Positions 30,242 through 38,907 of a stretch of DNA of 64,000 bases are shown here, piece by piece (positions within the stretch are counted from its first letter, which is position 1; every line of letters begins with the position of its first letter). This DNA is from Rhizobiales bacterium GAS188 (GTDB lineage: Bacteria > Pseudomonadota > Alphaproteobacteria > Rhizobiales > Beijerinckiaceae). The DNA lies in the NCBI GenBank assembly GCA_900104855.1, contig FNSS01000001.1:7015001-7079000 (forward strand), written 5' to 3'. A program made the translations under genes and the position numbers. The notes beneath the pieces are model-generated. The model did not search any database. It was not told where the DNA came from and was given only the letters and a program-made list of their open reading frames with translations.

Positions 30242-30327
30242 CCTTATGGCCAAGACTGACCCCTGCCCTGTCTGCATCCTCTTCGCGTAGCATCCCGCCT
30301 CCCCCCGAGCTGGCGAGAACCCGCGGT

Positions 30328-30990
30328 TCACACGCGCTTCGCGAAGCCTGACCTCCGCGGCGCCTCGCTTGCGACCGCGTCACCGGCCACCGCCTTCCAG
30401 AACAGCGCAAAGAAGGTCTCCGCCCGCTCCGCGATCCTTGCCGGGCCAAGCCCTCCCATGCCTCCCATGCCGGCATGCTCGATGCCGCCGAAGAACAGGT
30501 CGCGCGCCAGATTCGAGGGCACCTCGGAACTGATCTCGCCGGTCTCGATTCCCGCCCGCACCGCGGAGGTGAAGAGGCGCGTATAGCGTCGGTTCAGCTG
30601 GTAGAGATCGGTGTCCGCGTAGTCGGGCGCCGTGCGCAATTCGCGCACCAGCAGGCGGCCGATCGCGGCGTCTTCCGCGAACACCCGGAACTGCCGATGC
30701 GCGAAGTAGCGCAACTTGGCCTCTACGCTCACGCGCTCCGCCAGGGCCTCTTCGATCTCGGCGATCAAGCCCTCATACCAACGGCGCACCACCTTGAGCA
30801 GAAGGTCGCGCTTGGTCGCGCTGTAAAGATAGATCGTGCCTTCTGCCACGTGCGCGCGCCGGGCAATCCCGGCGATCGAGGCCGCCTCGAAGCCCCGCTC
30901 CTCGAATACGGTACGGGCGGCGTCGAGGATCTCGGCATCGCGGTCGCGGTTATGGACCTTGGCGCGCGGCCTGTTGGCTACCGTGGTCAT
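30328..30990 (-). CDS. TetR-family transcriptional regulator
   Basis: A 220-residue repressor. The N-terminal HTH is DAARTVFEERGFEAASIAGIARRAHVAEGTIYLYSATKRDLL at about residues 19-60, followed by an all-helical ligand domain. The start at 30990 is chosen because upstream residues to 31080 are not family-like. It is divergent from the carboxylase operon, with a perfect 15-bp palindrome between them, and is directly upstream of the CoA ligase. It most likely represses both units until a CoA thioester or acid appears, like AtuR or LiuR-type regulators. Confidence 0.88.
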   Translation of the reverse strand: MTTVANRPRAKVHNRDRDAEILDAARTVFEERGFEAASIAGIARRAHVAEGTIYLYSATKRDLLLKVVRRWYEGLIAEIEEALAERVSVEAKLRYFAHRQFRVFAEDAAIGRLLVRELRTAPDYADTDLYQLNRRYTRLFTSAVRAGIETGEISSEVPSNLARDLFFGGIEHAGMGGMGGLGPARIAERAETFFALFWKAVAGDAVASEAPRRSGFAKRV

Positions 30991-31095
30991 GCAAGCGGCT
31001 TCCTGAATCGAACAATCGGTGGGCGCAGCAACCGGCGGACAGGCGCGCCATGCGCCCGTCTTGCCCAAGCGTCGTGGCATGCGACCAAAATGAAT

Positions 31096-31142
31096 TTGAC
31101 TCAGTTCGCATTGCGTGTCAATGCATTATGAGCGACGCTCAT
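31096..31142. promoter_or_regulatory. Divergent promoter and TetR operator
   Basis: ATGAGCG-A-CGCTCAT at 31128-31142 is a perfect palindrome, the size of a typical TetR-family operator. Nearby are two head-to-head -35-like hexamers: TTGACT at 31096-31101 on the plus strand and TTGACA (31121 to 31116) on the minus strand. The latter has a CAAATT-like -10 17 bases further on towards the TetR gene. One bound dimer could silence both directions. Confidence 0.6.
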
Positions 31143-31204
31143 TTTGTTGCCATGCCGCGATGTCAAGAGCGGAAACGGCGGGAACGGGAAGCGCCGGAGG
31201 TCCG

Positions 31205-32824
31205 ATGCCAGCGATCAAATCGGCGATTATCATCGACAGCGACGCTTTCCGCGCTAACCGGGAGGCGCATCTCAAGCTCATCGATGAATTCCGCGCGCTC
31301 GAGGCAAAGGTGCGGGAGAGTTCAGCGCGGGCCGAACGCAAGTTTCGCGAGCGCGGTCAGCTCCTGCCGCGCGAGCGGGTCAACCTCGTTCTCGATCGCG
31401 GCCAGCCCTTCCTCGAGCTCTCGACCTTGTGCGGACTTGGCATGCATGAGGATGATGGCGCAGACAACGTCTATGGTGGCGGCAGCATCGCCGGCATCGG
31501 CTTCATCAGCGGCACGCGCTGCATGCTCACCGCGAGCGATTCCGGCATCAAGGGCGGCGCCGCCCATCCGATGGGGGTCGAGAAGAGCATCCGGGCGCAA
31601 GAGATCGCCCTCAAGAACAAGCTCCCCCTGGTCCAGCTCGTCGAGAGCGCAGGGGCGAATCTCCTCTTGCAAGCGGAGATGTTCGTGCGTGGCGGCGCGA
31701 CCTTCGCCAATATGGCGCGCCTGTCGGCGGCCGGCATTCCGGTGATGTCCGTCGTGCACGGATCCTCGACGGCAGGCGGGGCCTACCAGACCGGGCTTGC
31801 CGACTATGTGGTGATGGTGCGCGGCCGCTCGAAGGTCTTCCTCGCCGGGCCGCCGCTCTTGCGCGCGGCAACGGGCGAGATCGCCGATGACGAGACGCTC
31901 GGCGGCGCCGAGATGCATGCCACGGTGACCGGGCTTGGCGAGTATCTCGCCGAGGACGACGCGGACGCGCTGCGGATCGCGCGCGAAATCTTCGCAAAGC
32001 TGCGCTGGAACGATCGTCTGCCGAGGCGAGATGAGCCATCCTTCGCGCTGCCGCTTTATGACGCCGAGGAGCTCCTCGGCATCGTTCCAACCGATTACCG
32101 CAAGCCCTATGATGTGCGCGAGGTGATCGCGCGCATCGTCGACGGTTCGGACTTCCTCGACTTCAAGCCGCTCTACGGACCACAGACGGTTTGCGGCCAC
32201 GCAGCCGTCGAAGGGCAGCCGGTCGGGCTCATCGCCAATAACGGCCCGATCGACTCGGCCGGCGCCACGAAGGCCGCGCAGTTCATCCAGCTCTGCTGCC
32301 AATCGGGCACGCCCATCGTGTTCCTGCAGAACACCACGGGCTACATGGTCGGGGTCGAGGCCGAAGCCTCGGGCATCATCAAGCACGGCTCCAAGATGAT
32401 TCAGGCCGTGACGAATGCGAGCGTGCCCAAGATCACGATCCAGATCGGTGGTTCGTTCGGCGCCGGGCACTACGGCATGTGCGGGCGCGCTTTCGGGCCG
32501 CGATTCCTGTTCTCCTGGCCGAACAATCGCATCTCGGTCATGGGCGGCGAGCAGGCCGCACGGGTGCTGGCCATCGTTGCCGAAGACGGGGCGAGGGCAC
32601 GCGGCCTCGAGCCCGACCATGCGCGGCTCGAGGCGCAAGGTCGCAAGATCATCTCAGCCTATGGCCGGGAATCCACTGCCCTGTTTGCAACGGCGAGGCT
32701 GTGGGACGATGGGCTCATCGATCCGCGCGACACGAGGAGGGTCCTCTCGCTTTGCCTTGCGACCTGCCGTGAAGGCGATGCGCGCACCCTATATCCGATC
32801 AGTTTCGGCGTTGCCAGGATGTGA
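31205..32824 (+). CDS. Acyl-CoA carboxylase, carboxyltransferase (beta) subunit, MCC/GCC type
   Basis: A 539-residue carboxyltransferase that moves CO2 from carboxybiotin to an acyl-CoA. It matches the methylcrotonyl/geranyl-CoA carboxylase beta group: RVNLVLDRGQPFLELSTLCGLG near residue 60, SAGANLLLQAEMF near residue 148, GSSTAGGAYQTGLADYVVMV near residue 185, FLQNTTGYMVG near residue 375 and IGGSFGAGHYGMCGRAFGPRFLFSWP near residue 420. GGAGG precedes ATG 31205. The biotin-carrying alpha subunit is two genes downstream. Whether the substrate is methylcrotonyl-, geranyl- or another unsaturated acyl-CoA cannot be read with certainty. Confidence 0.9.
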   Translation: MPAIKSAIIIDSDAFRANREAHLKLIDEFRALEAKVRESSARAERKFRERGQLLPRERVNLVLDRGQPFLELSTLCGLGMHEDDGADNVYGGGSIAGIGFISGTRCMLTASDSGIKGGAAHPMGVEKSIRAQEIALKNKLPLVQLVESAGANLLLQAEMFVRGGATFANMARLSAAGIPVMSVVHGSSTAGGAYQTGLADYVVMVRGRSKVFLAGPPLLRAATGEIADDETLGGAEMHATVTGLGEYLAEDDADALRIAREIFAKLRWNDRLPRRDEPSFALPLYDAEELLGIVPTDYRKPYDVREVIARIVDGSDFLDFKPLYGPQTVCGHAAVEGQPVGLIANNGPIDSAGATKAAQFIQLCCQSGTPIVFLQNTTGYMVGVEAEASGIIKHGSKMIQAVTNASVPKITIQIGGSFGAGHYGMCGRAFGPRFLFSWPNNRISVMGGEQAARVLAIVAEDGARARGLEPDHARLEAQGRKIISAYGRESTALFATARLWDDGLIDPRDTRRVLSLCLATCREGDARTLYPISFGVARM

Positions 32825-32827
32825 GCC

Positions 32828-33646
32828 ATGAGCGCATTTCCCGAAACCAAGCTTGTTCGGCTCGAACGCCTCGGACCGCATCTGCGCGTCATCCTCGACG
32901 ATCCGACAACGCAAAACGCACTCTCCGAAGGTATGGTCGGCGAGCTTGACGCCGTTCTCGCAGGGAGCGTCGAGGACGGCAGTTTGCGCAGCCTCGTGAT
33001 CGAGGGCGCTAACGGCATGTTCTGCGCCGGTGCCGATCTCAAGAGCGCGCTCGCCGAGCTCGATCGTCAGCCCGCGCAAGGCGAGCTCGATCCTCTCTTC
33101 CTGCGCAACCGCCGCGGAGGAGAATTCTTCGCCAGACTCGACGCGCACCCGCTCGTCACCATCGCCGTGGTCGACGGCCCGGCCTTCGGCGGTGGCTTCG
33201 GGCTTGCCTGCTGCGCCGATATCGTCATCGCGACGGCGCGCGCCCGCTTCGCCTTGTCGGAGACGAGCCTTGGCATCCCGCCGGCGCAGATCGCGCCCTT
33301 CCTCGTGGCAAGACTCGGTGCGCGCCTGGCGCGGCGGCTCGCGCTGACCGGCACGCGCCTGGATGGGAAGGGCGCGCGCGATATCGGGCTGGTCGACTTC
33401 TTCTGCGAGACCGAAGACGAGCTCGAGCATACGCTGAAGCAGCTTCTCAACGAGATCGGTCGTTGCGCCCCTGGCGCGAATGCGGTCACGAAGCGGCTCA
33501 TCCAAAGCTGCGCCGGATCGCAATCGGATGACTTCCTCGACGAGGCGGCGCAGGCCTTCTCCTCCTCATTGCGCGGCCGCGAGGGCCGCGAGGGCGTCGC
33601 CGCATTCCTCGCGAAGCGGCCGGCACGCTGGGTCGAGAAGATCTGA
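32828..33646 (+). CDS. Enoyl-CoA hydratase/isomerase family protein (AtuE/LiuC-like)
   Basis: A 272-residue crotonase. The oxyanion-hole segments are FCAGADLKSALAELD near residue 66 and GPAFGGGFGLACCADIVIA near residue 118. FALSETSLGIPPAQIAPFL near residue 140 gives one catalytic Glu position, and the second expected Glu position is occupied by IPPAQ-type residues, as in methylglutaconyl-type hydratases. It lies 3 bases after the carboxylase beta gene and overlaps the alpha gene by one base. It probably hydrates the carboxylated glutaconyl-CoA product. Confidence 0.88.
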   Translation: MSAFPETKLVRLERLGPHLRVILDDPTTQNALSEGMVGELDAVLAGSVEDGSLRSLVIEGANGMFCAGADLKSALAELDRQPAQGELDPLFLRNRRGGEFFARLDAHPLVTIAVVDGPAFGGGFGLACCADIVIATARARFALSETSLGIPPAQIAPFLVARLGARLARRLALTGTRLDGKGARDIGLVDFFCETEDELEHTLKQLLNEIGRCAPGANAVTKRLIQSCAGSQSDDFLDEAAQAFSSSLRGREGREGVAAFLAKRPARWVEKI

Positions 33647-35598
33647 TGGCCCGCCCTTTCCAAAAGATCCTGATCGCCAATCGCGGCGAGATCGCCTGCC
33701 GGGTGATGCGCACGGCGCGGGCTGCGGGGTATCGAACCGTCGCCGTCTTCAGCGAGGCGGATGCCGAGGCACTGCATGTGCAGGAAGCCGATGAGGCAGT
33801 GCTGATCGGCCCTGCGCCGACCGCGCAATCCTATCTCGCGATCGAGCGGATCATCGCCGCCGCCAGGCGGGCTTGCGCCGACGCGGTGCATCCAGGCTAT
33901 GGCTTCCTCTCGGAGAATGCCGATTTCGCGAGCGCTTGCGGAGAGGCCGGGCTCGTCTTCATCGGGCCCTCCGTCGAGGCCATCCGGGCAATGGGCGACA
34001 AGGCGCAGGCGAAGCGCCGGATGATCGACGCGGGCGTGCCCTGCGTCCCCGGCTATCAAGGCGACGACCAGACGGATGGGCGCCTGGCGACGGAGGCTGA
34101 GCGGATCGGCTACCCCGTCATGGTCAAGGCATCGGCCGGAGGCGGCGGGCGCGGCATGCGCCTCGTGGATAAGGCCGCGGGCCTCGCGCAAGCCCTCAAG
34201 AGCGCGCGGTCGGAGGCCAAGGGCGCCTTCGGCGACTCGAGGCTCATCATCGAGCGCGCCATCATCGCGCCGCGCCATGTCGAGATCCAGGTCTTCGGGG
34301 ATGCGCATGGCAACGTCATCCATCTCGGCGAACGAGACTGCTCGATCCAACGCCGGCATCAGAAGGTGGTCGAGGAGGCTCCCTCCCCTGCCGTCGCGCC
34401 CGAGCTCCGGGCGCGAATGGGGGCGGCGGCCGTGACGGCTGCGCGCTCCATCGACTATGTCGGCGCGGGCACGATCGAGTTCCTCGTCGATGCGCAGCAC
34501 GAGTTCTACTTCCTCGAAATGAATACGCGTTTGCAGGTCGAGCATCCCGTGACCGAATTGGTCACGGGATTGGACCTCGTTTCGCTGCAGCTCGACGTCG
34601 CCCAGGGACGGCCCTTGCCGATCCGCCAGGAGGACGTGGCGCTCCACGGTCACGCGATCGAGGTCCGCCTCTATGCCGAGGATCCGCGCAATCACTTCCT
34701 GCCGCAAACGGGCGAGATTGCAGCCTGGCAACCGGCGCAAGGAGAAGGCGTGCGCGTCGATCACGGGCTGCGCGAAGGGGTCAGCGTTTCGCCATTCTAC
34801 GACCCGATGCTTGCGAAGATCATCGGCAGCGGCCGCGATCGCGAGGAGGCGCGGCGGCGCCTCACACGGGCGCTCGAAGATACATTGATCCTCGGCGTGA
34901 GGACCAACAAGGAATTCCTGCTGGAGGCTCTCGCCAAGCCCGACTTCATCGCCGGCAAAGCGACCACGGCCTTCATCGAGGCGAACTTCGAGGACCTTGC
35001 CGGCGCAGCCGGCGCGCCGCCTGCCGAGATCGTCGCCCTCGCGGCCGCGCTCTTCGCGGACGGGGCGGGCGGAGGCTGGCAATCCTCGCAATGGCGGGAA
35101 ACGCCTCTTCGCCTGTTCGCAGGCGGCGAGACGATCGGCGTCGGTGTCGTTCGTCGCGGCGACGCCTTTGCCGTCTCGGTCGGCGGGGCGACGCGGTCGC
35201 TGCGGCTGATCGAGAGAAAGGCGGACAGCCTTCGTTTCGAGGACTCTGGCCATGTCAGGACCGCACGCTACGCTCTTTGCGGGCCCACCCTCTTCATCGA
35301 CATCGCCGGGCAGGTGTTCGAATTCGAGGACACGACATTGTCGCCTCCCGAGGGGAAGGACGCGGCGAGCGACGGCGTGCTGCGGGCGCCGATGAACGGC
35401 CTCGTTGTCGCCCTCGATGTGAAGACCGGCGATCGCATTCGTCGCGGCCAGGTGGTCGCCGTGATCGAGGCCATGAAGATGGAGCACGCGATCGTCGCAC
35501 TGGTCGACGGGTCCGTGGAGAGCGTCGCCGTGGTGCGCGGAGCCCAGGTCGCGTCGCGTGATGTGCTGGTGACGATCACGACCGACGCCCCAGGATGA
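33646..35598 (+). CDS. Acyl-CoA carboxylase, biotin carboxylase plus biotin carrier (alpha) subunit
   Basis: A 650-residue alpha subunit. The biotin carboxylase domain (residues 1-450) starts with FQKILIANRGEIACRVMRTA and contains the ATP loop KASAGGGGRGMRLV near residue 165, HLGERDCSIQRRHQK near residue 226 and EMNTRLQVEHPVTE near residue 290. A BT-type linker follows, and the biotin domain ends with VIEAMKMEHAIVA near residue 610, where the Lys of AMKM is biotinylated. It pairs with the beta subunit two genes upstream to form an alpha6beta6-type carboxylase. Confidence 0.94.
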   Translation: MARPFQKILIANRGEIACRVMRTARAAGYRTVAVFSEADAEALHVQEADEAVLIGPAPTAQSYLAIERIIAAARRACADAVHPGYGFLSENADFASACGEAGLVFIGPSVEAIRAMGDKAQAKRRMIDAGVPCVPGYQGDDQTDGRLATEAERIGYPVMVKASAGGGGRGMRLVDKAAGLAQALKSARSEAKGAFGDSRLIIERAIIAPRHVEIQVFGDAHGNVIHLGERDCSIQRRHQKVVEEAPSPAVAPELRARMGAAAVTAARSIDYVGAGTIEFLVDAQHEFYFLEMNTRLQVEHPVTELVTGLDLVSLQLDVAQGRPLPIRQEDVALHGHAIEVRLYAEDPRNHFLPQTGEIAAWQPAQGEGVRVDHGLREGVSVSPFYDPMLAKIIGSGRDREEARRRLTRALEDTLILGVRTNKEFLLEALAKPDFIAGKATTAFIEANFEDLAGAAGAPPAEIVALAAALFADGAGGGWQSSQWRETPLRLFAGGETIGVGVVRRGDAFAVSVGGATRSLRLIERKADSLRFEDSGHVRTARYALCGPTLFIDIAGQVFEFEDTTLSPPEGKDAASDGVLRAPMNGLVVALDVKTGDRIRRGQVVAVIEAMKMEHAIVALVDGSVESVAVVRGAQVASRDVLVTITTDAPG

Positions 35599-35638
35599 AA
35601 TTCGAAAAAGGCCGCACAGGACGAAGCGAGGAGCGAAC

Positions 35639-36499
35639 ATGGATAAGGCCGTCGTGACTTGCGCCCTGACAGGCGTCCTCACCGATCCGCGGCAGCATCC
35701 CGTTCCGGTGACGCCGCAGGAGATGGCGCGCGAAGCAAGGCTCGCCTATGACGCCGGCGCCTCCGTGATCCACATGCATTTCCGTTGCCAGGAAGAGGGG
35801 CGCGGCCAATTCCCATCCTGGGATCCTGAGGTTGCGACGCGCATCATCGATGCGATCCGCGAGGCATGCCCCGGCATCCTCATCAACCAGTCGACGGGGA
35901 TCGTCGGCCCCGATATCGGCGGCCCCCTCGATTGCCTGCGCGCGGTCAAGCCCGAGATCGCGGCCTGCAACGCGGGTTCGCTCAACTATCTGAAGATCAA
36001 GGCCGATGGGAGTTGGGCTTGGCCGCCATTGCTCTTCGACAATCCGGTCGACAAGGTCACGCAATTCCTCGCCGTGATGCGGGACACGAGGACCAGGCCG
36101 GAATTCGAATGTTTCGACACCGGCATCGTCCGCTGCGTCGGAATGTATGCCAAGGCCGGGATGTTCGCGGGGATGCCGAAGTATAATTTCGTCATGGGCG
36201 TCGAATCCGGCATGCCCGCCGATCCGGATCTTCTTCCGATCCTGACGAACCTCGTTGTGCCTGGGGCGCGATGGAGCGTCACCGCGATCGGCCGCGCGGA
36301 GATTTGGCCGCTGCACCGCCGCGCCGCCGAGCTCGGTGGCGATCTGCGTACCGGCCTCGAGGACAGTTTCTACCTGCCTGGCGGCGAGAAGGCTTCCTCC
36401 AATGCCCCGCTCGTCGAGACGTTGGTTGGCTATGCGCGTGAGGCGGGGCGCGAGATCGCTAGCCCGGCGGAGGCGCGCCAGCTCATGCAAATTCGGTGA
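35639..36499 (+). CDS. Beta-keto acid cleavage enzyme (BKACE, DUF849/Kce family)
   Basis: This zinc enzyme takes a beta-keto acid and acetyl-CoA to acetoacetate and a new acyl-CoA. The family founder acts on 3-keto-5-aminohexanoate in lysine fermentation. The 286-residue product has the metal motif VIHMHFRCQE near residue 43, NQSTGIVGPD near residue 82 and the C-terminal VRTGLEDS-like loop, here LRTGLEDSFYLPGGEKASSN near residue 240. The second half of the motif is usually HVR, but here HFR. In liu/atu routes an HMG-CoA-lyase-like enzyme would be expected instead, so this one may do the C-C cleavage. Confidence 0.9.
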   Translation: MDKAVVTCALTGVLTDPRQHPVPVTPQEMAREARLAYDAGASVIHMHFRCQEEGRGQFPSWDPEVATRIIDAIREACPGILINQSTGIVGPDIGGPLDCLRAVKPEIAACNAGSLNYLKIKADGSWAWPPLLFDNPVDKVTQFLAVMRDTRTRPEFECFDTGIVRCVGMYAKAGMFAGMPKYNFVMGVESGMPADPDLLPILTNLVVPGARWSVTAIGRAEIWPLHRRAAELGGDLRTGLEDSFYLPGGEKASSNAPLVETLVGYAREAGREIASPAEARQLMQIR

Positions 36500-36528
36500 G
36501 GCCGCATGCGCAGGTGAAGGTTCAGACC

Positions 36529-37236
36529 ATGATCACGCTCTATCACTGCGTCAGCGCCCGCTCCTTCCGGTCTCTCTGGGCCCTCGAGGAGCTTTCGCTT
36601 CCCTATCATCTGAAGATGCTGCCCTTCCCGCCGCGCGTGCTGGCGCGCGAGTATCTCGAGGTGAACCCGCTCGGGACCGTTCCGCTCCTGATCGATGGCG
36701 AGACGCGGATGACGGAATCATCCGCCACCTGCCAGTATCTCGCCGAGCGCTACGGCAAGGGATCGCTTTGCGTGGCGCCGCACGAGGTCGCCTATGGCGC
36801 CTATCTCAACTGGCTGCATTCCGGCGAGGCAACCTTGACCTTCCCGCAGACGATCGTCCTGCGCTATGGCCGCCTCGAGCCAAAGGAACGGCGCCTGCCG
36901 CAGGCCGCCGAGGACTATACGCGCTGGTTCCTGGGCCGCCTGCGCGGCGTCGAGGCGGTCATATCCCAGGAAGACCATATCTGCGCCGGCCGCTTCACCG
37001 CAGCCGACATCTCCGTCGGCTATGCGCTCATGCTCGCAAGCCATATCGGCCTCGATCGCGAGTTTCCCGAGACGGTGCGCAACTATTGGCGGCGGCTTTC
37101 GGCACGCGAGGGCTATGCGCGCGCGCTCGCAAGCCAGGATCGCGCCGCTCGAGAACAGGGCGTGCCGCCGGCCCTCGACCTCGAAACGAGGCCAACGATC
37201 CGACAAGGACCGAACACCCCGCAGGGGAGCGGATGA
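36529..37236 (+). CDS. Glutathione S-transferase family protein
   Basis: A 235-residue GST: MITLYHCVSARSFRSLWALEEL with the catalytic-position Ser near residue 8, VNPLGTVPLLIDGE near residue 47 (cis-Pro loop) and ESSATCQYLAERYG near residue 65. The C-terminal domain has AGRFTAADISVGYALML. It resembles the maleylpyruvate/maleylacetoacetate isomerase side of the family. The frame opens at a GTG (36496) overlapping the BKACE stop, but ATG 36529 gives the normal start. Its stop overlaps the next gene's possible ATG at 37233. Confidence 0.87.
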   Translation: MITLYHCVSARSFRSLWALEELSLPYHLKMLPFPPRVLAREYLEVNPLGTVPLLIDGETRMTESSATCQYLAERYGKGSLCVAPHEVAYGAYLNWLHSGEATLTFPQTIVLRYGRLEPKERRLPQAAEDYTRWFLGRLRGVEAVISQEDHICAGRFTAADISVGYALMLASHIGLDREFPETVRNYWRRLSAREGYARALASQDRAAREQGVPPALDLETRPTIRQGPNTPQGSG

Positions 37237-37271
37237 TCGAGGGGACAAGAAGCAGAATGGAGGAGGGAGCG

Positions 37272-38873
37272 ATGACGGAGGTTCTTGCAACGATCGAAGG
37301 CGTTGCCGGTCCTGGAAGGATCGGCAGGGTGGCCATCGGCGATGTCCTGCGGCGTTCCGCGATCCGCTTCCCCGACCGGATCGCCATCGTCGAGGGGGCC
37401 AGGCGCACCAGCTACGCCGAGCTCGACGCGGCCAGCAATCGCCTCGCGAATTACTTCCTGTCGCGAGGTCTGCGCCGCGGCGACAAGGTCGCCACCATCG
37501 GGCATAACTCGACCGAATACGTCGTCGCCACCTTCGCGATCCACAAGGCCGGTCTCGTCTGGGTGCCGATCAACGCCATGCTCGGCGCCGACGACATGCG
37601 CTTCATCCTCGGCCATGCCGGGGTCTCCCTGGCGGCGATCGACGGTGCCATCCTCGCCGACGTGACACGGCGCGAGATTCTGGATGATCTTCGCATCTCG
37701 CCGATCGTCATCGGCGGCACAGTCGGGTCGGATTCCCCCGATGTGCCGAGCATCGCGCGGGCGATCGAGGAGCAATCGCCTGTCGAACCCGAGGTCGAGA
37801 TCAACGAGCGCGATCTTGCCCTCATCATGTATACGAGCGGCACGACCGCACGTCCGAAAGGGGCGATGCATTGCCATCTCGCGGTGATCATGGCCGCCAT
37901 GAGCAACGCCGTGGAACTGCGGCTCGAGCGCCACGATGCCGTCACCGGCATCCTGCCCCTGTTCCATTGCGGGCAACACACCATCCTCCTGAGCTTCATG
38001 CTGGTCGGCGCGAAGACGGCCCTGATGAAGGGTTTCGATCCGCTGGTCGCGATGGAGCGCGTGCAGCAAGAAAAGCTGACGGTCTTCGTCGGGCTGCCGC
38101 TCATGTACGCGGCCATTCTCAACCACCCGAAGCGCGCCGAACATGACCTTGGCAGCTTGCGGGCTTGCGTCTACGCGATGGCGCCGATGCCGGAGCCGCT
38201 GCTGCGGCGGCTGATCCCCGAGATCTGCCCCAACTTCATCCTTATCAGCGGCCAGACGGAAATGTATCCGGGCACCACGATGGCGCAGCCCGATCGTCAG
38301 CTCGAGCGCTTCGGCAATTATTGGGGGGAATCCTGTCTGGTGAACGAGACGGCGATCATGGACGATCAGGGCGTTGCCCTGACACGCGGAGAAATCGGCG
38401 AGATCGTGCATCGTGGTCCCAATGCCATGCTCGGCTACTACCGGGATCCGGCGGCGACCGCGGCGACCCGTCTCTTCGGCTGGCACCATACCGGCGATCT
38501 CGGGCTGATCGACGAGAACGGAGAAGTCCTGTTTCTCGACCGCAAGAAGGATATGATCAAGTCGGGAGGAGAGAACGTCTCCTCGGTGCGGATCGAGGAG
38601 GTGCTGCTCGCGCATCCTGCCGTGCAGAATGCCGCAGTCGTCGGATTGCCGCATCCTCGCTGGGGCGAGGCGGTCTGCGCCTTCGTGAAGCTGAAGCCCG
38701 ACCACATGGCGAACGAGGACGGCATCATCCAGCATTGCAGGTGCCATCTCGGCGGCTTCCAGATCCCCAAGCTCGTGAAGTTCATGGACGAGATGCCCAT
38801 GACCGCGACCGGCAAGTTGCGCAAGGCGGAGCTGCGCCAAAGCTTCGCCGCCCATTTCGACAACATTGCATGA
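37272..38873 (+). CDS. AMP-dependent acyl-CoA synthetase/ligase (second in the cluster)
   Basis: A 533-residue ANL enzyme. Adenylation motifs are LIMYTSGTTARPKGAMHCH near residue 185, SGQTEMYPGTTM near residue 330, GWHHTGDLGLIDENGEVLFLDRKKDMIKSGGENVSS near residues 403-438 and the C-terminal catalytic Lys in MTATGKLRKAEL near residue 517. The start at 37272 (MTEVLA) has an excellent GGAGGGAG site, and an in-frame ATG at 37233 overlaps the GST stop. It differs clearly from the ligase at 28352, so the cluster activates two acids or one acid at two stages. Confidence 0.9.
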   Translation: MTEVLATIEGVAGPGRIGRVAIGDVLRRSAIRFPDRIAIVEGARRTSYAELDAASNRLANYFLSRGLRRGDKVATIGHNSTEYVVATFAIHKAGLVWVPINAMLGADDMRFILGHAGVSLAAIDGAILADVTRREILDDLRISPIVIGGTVGSDSPDVPSIARAIEEQSPVEPEVEINERDLALIMYTSGTTARPKGAMHCHLAVIMAAMSNAVELRLERHDAVTGILPLFHCGQHTILLSFMLVGAKTALMKGFDPLVAMERVQQEKLTVFVGLPLMYAAILNHPKRAEHDLGSLRACVYAMAPMPEPLLRRLIPEICPNFILISGQTEMYPGTTMAQPDRQLERFGNYWGESCLVNETAIMDDQGVALTRGEIGEIVHRGPNAMLGYYRDPAATAATRLFGWHHTGDLGLIDENGEVLFLDRKKDMIKSGGENVSSVRIEEVLLAHPAVQNAAVVGLPHPRWGEAVCAFVKLKPDHMANEDGIIQHCRCHLGGFQIPKLVKFMDEMPMTATGKLRKAELRQSFAAHFDNIA

Positions 38874-38907
38874 GGATCTCGGCCAAAGGCCAAGGGAGAG
38901 GCCACGC

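Noticed and set aside
33067..35682. 871-codon open frame on the minus strand opposite the carboxylase alpha gene
   Set aside because: The plus strand encodes a full biotin carboxylase with a biotin site. The antisense product is compositionally random.
36255..37271. N-terminal extension of the second CoA ligase frame to an 872-residue protein
   Set aside because: The extension runs through the BKACE and GST genes in another frame. The ligase has a strong ribosome site at its normal start.
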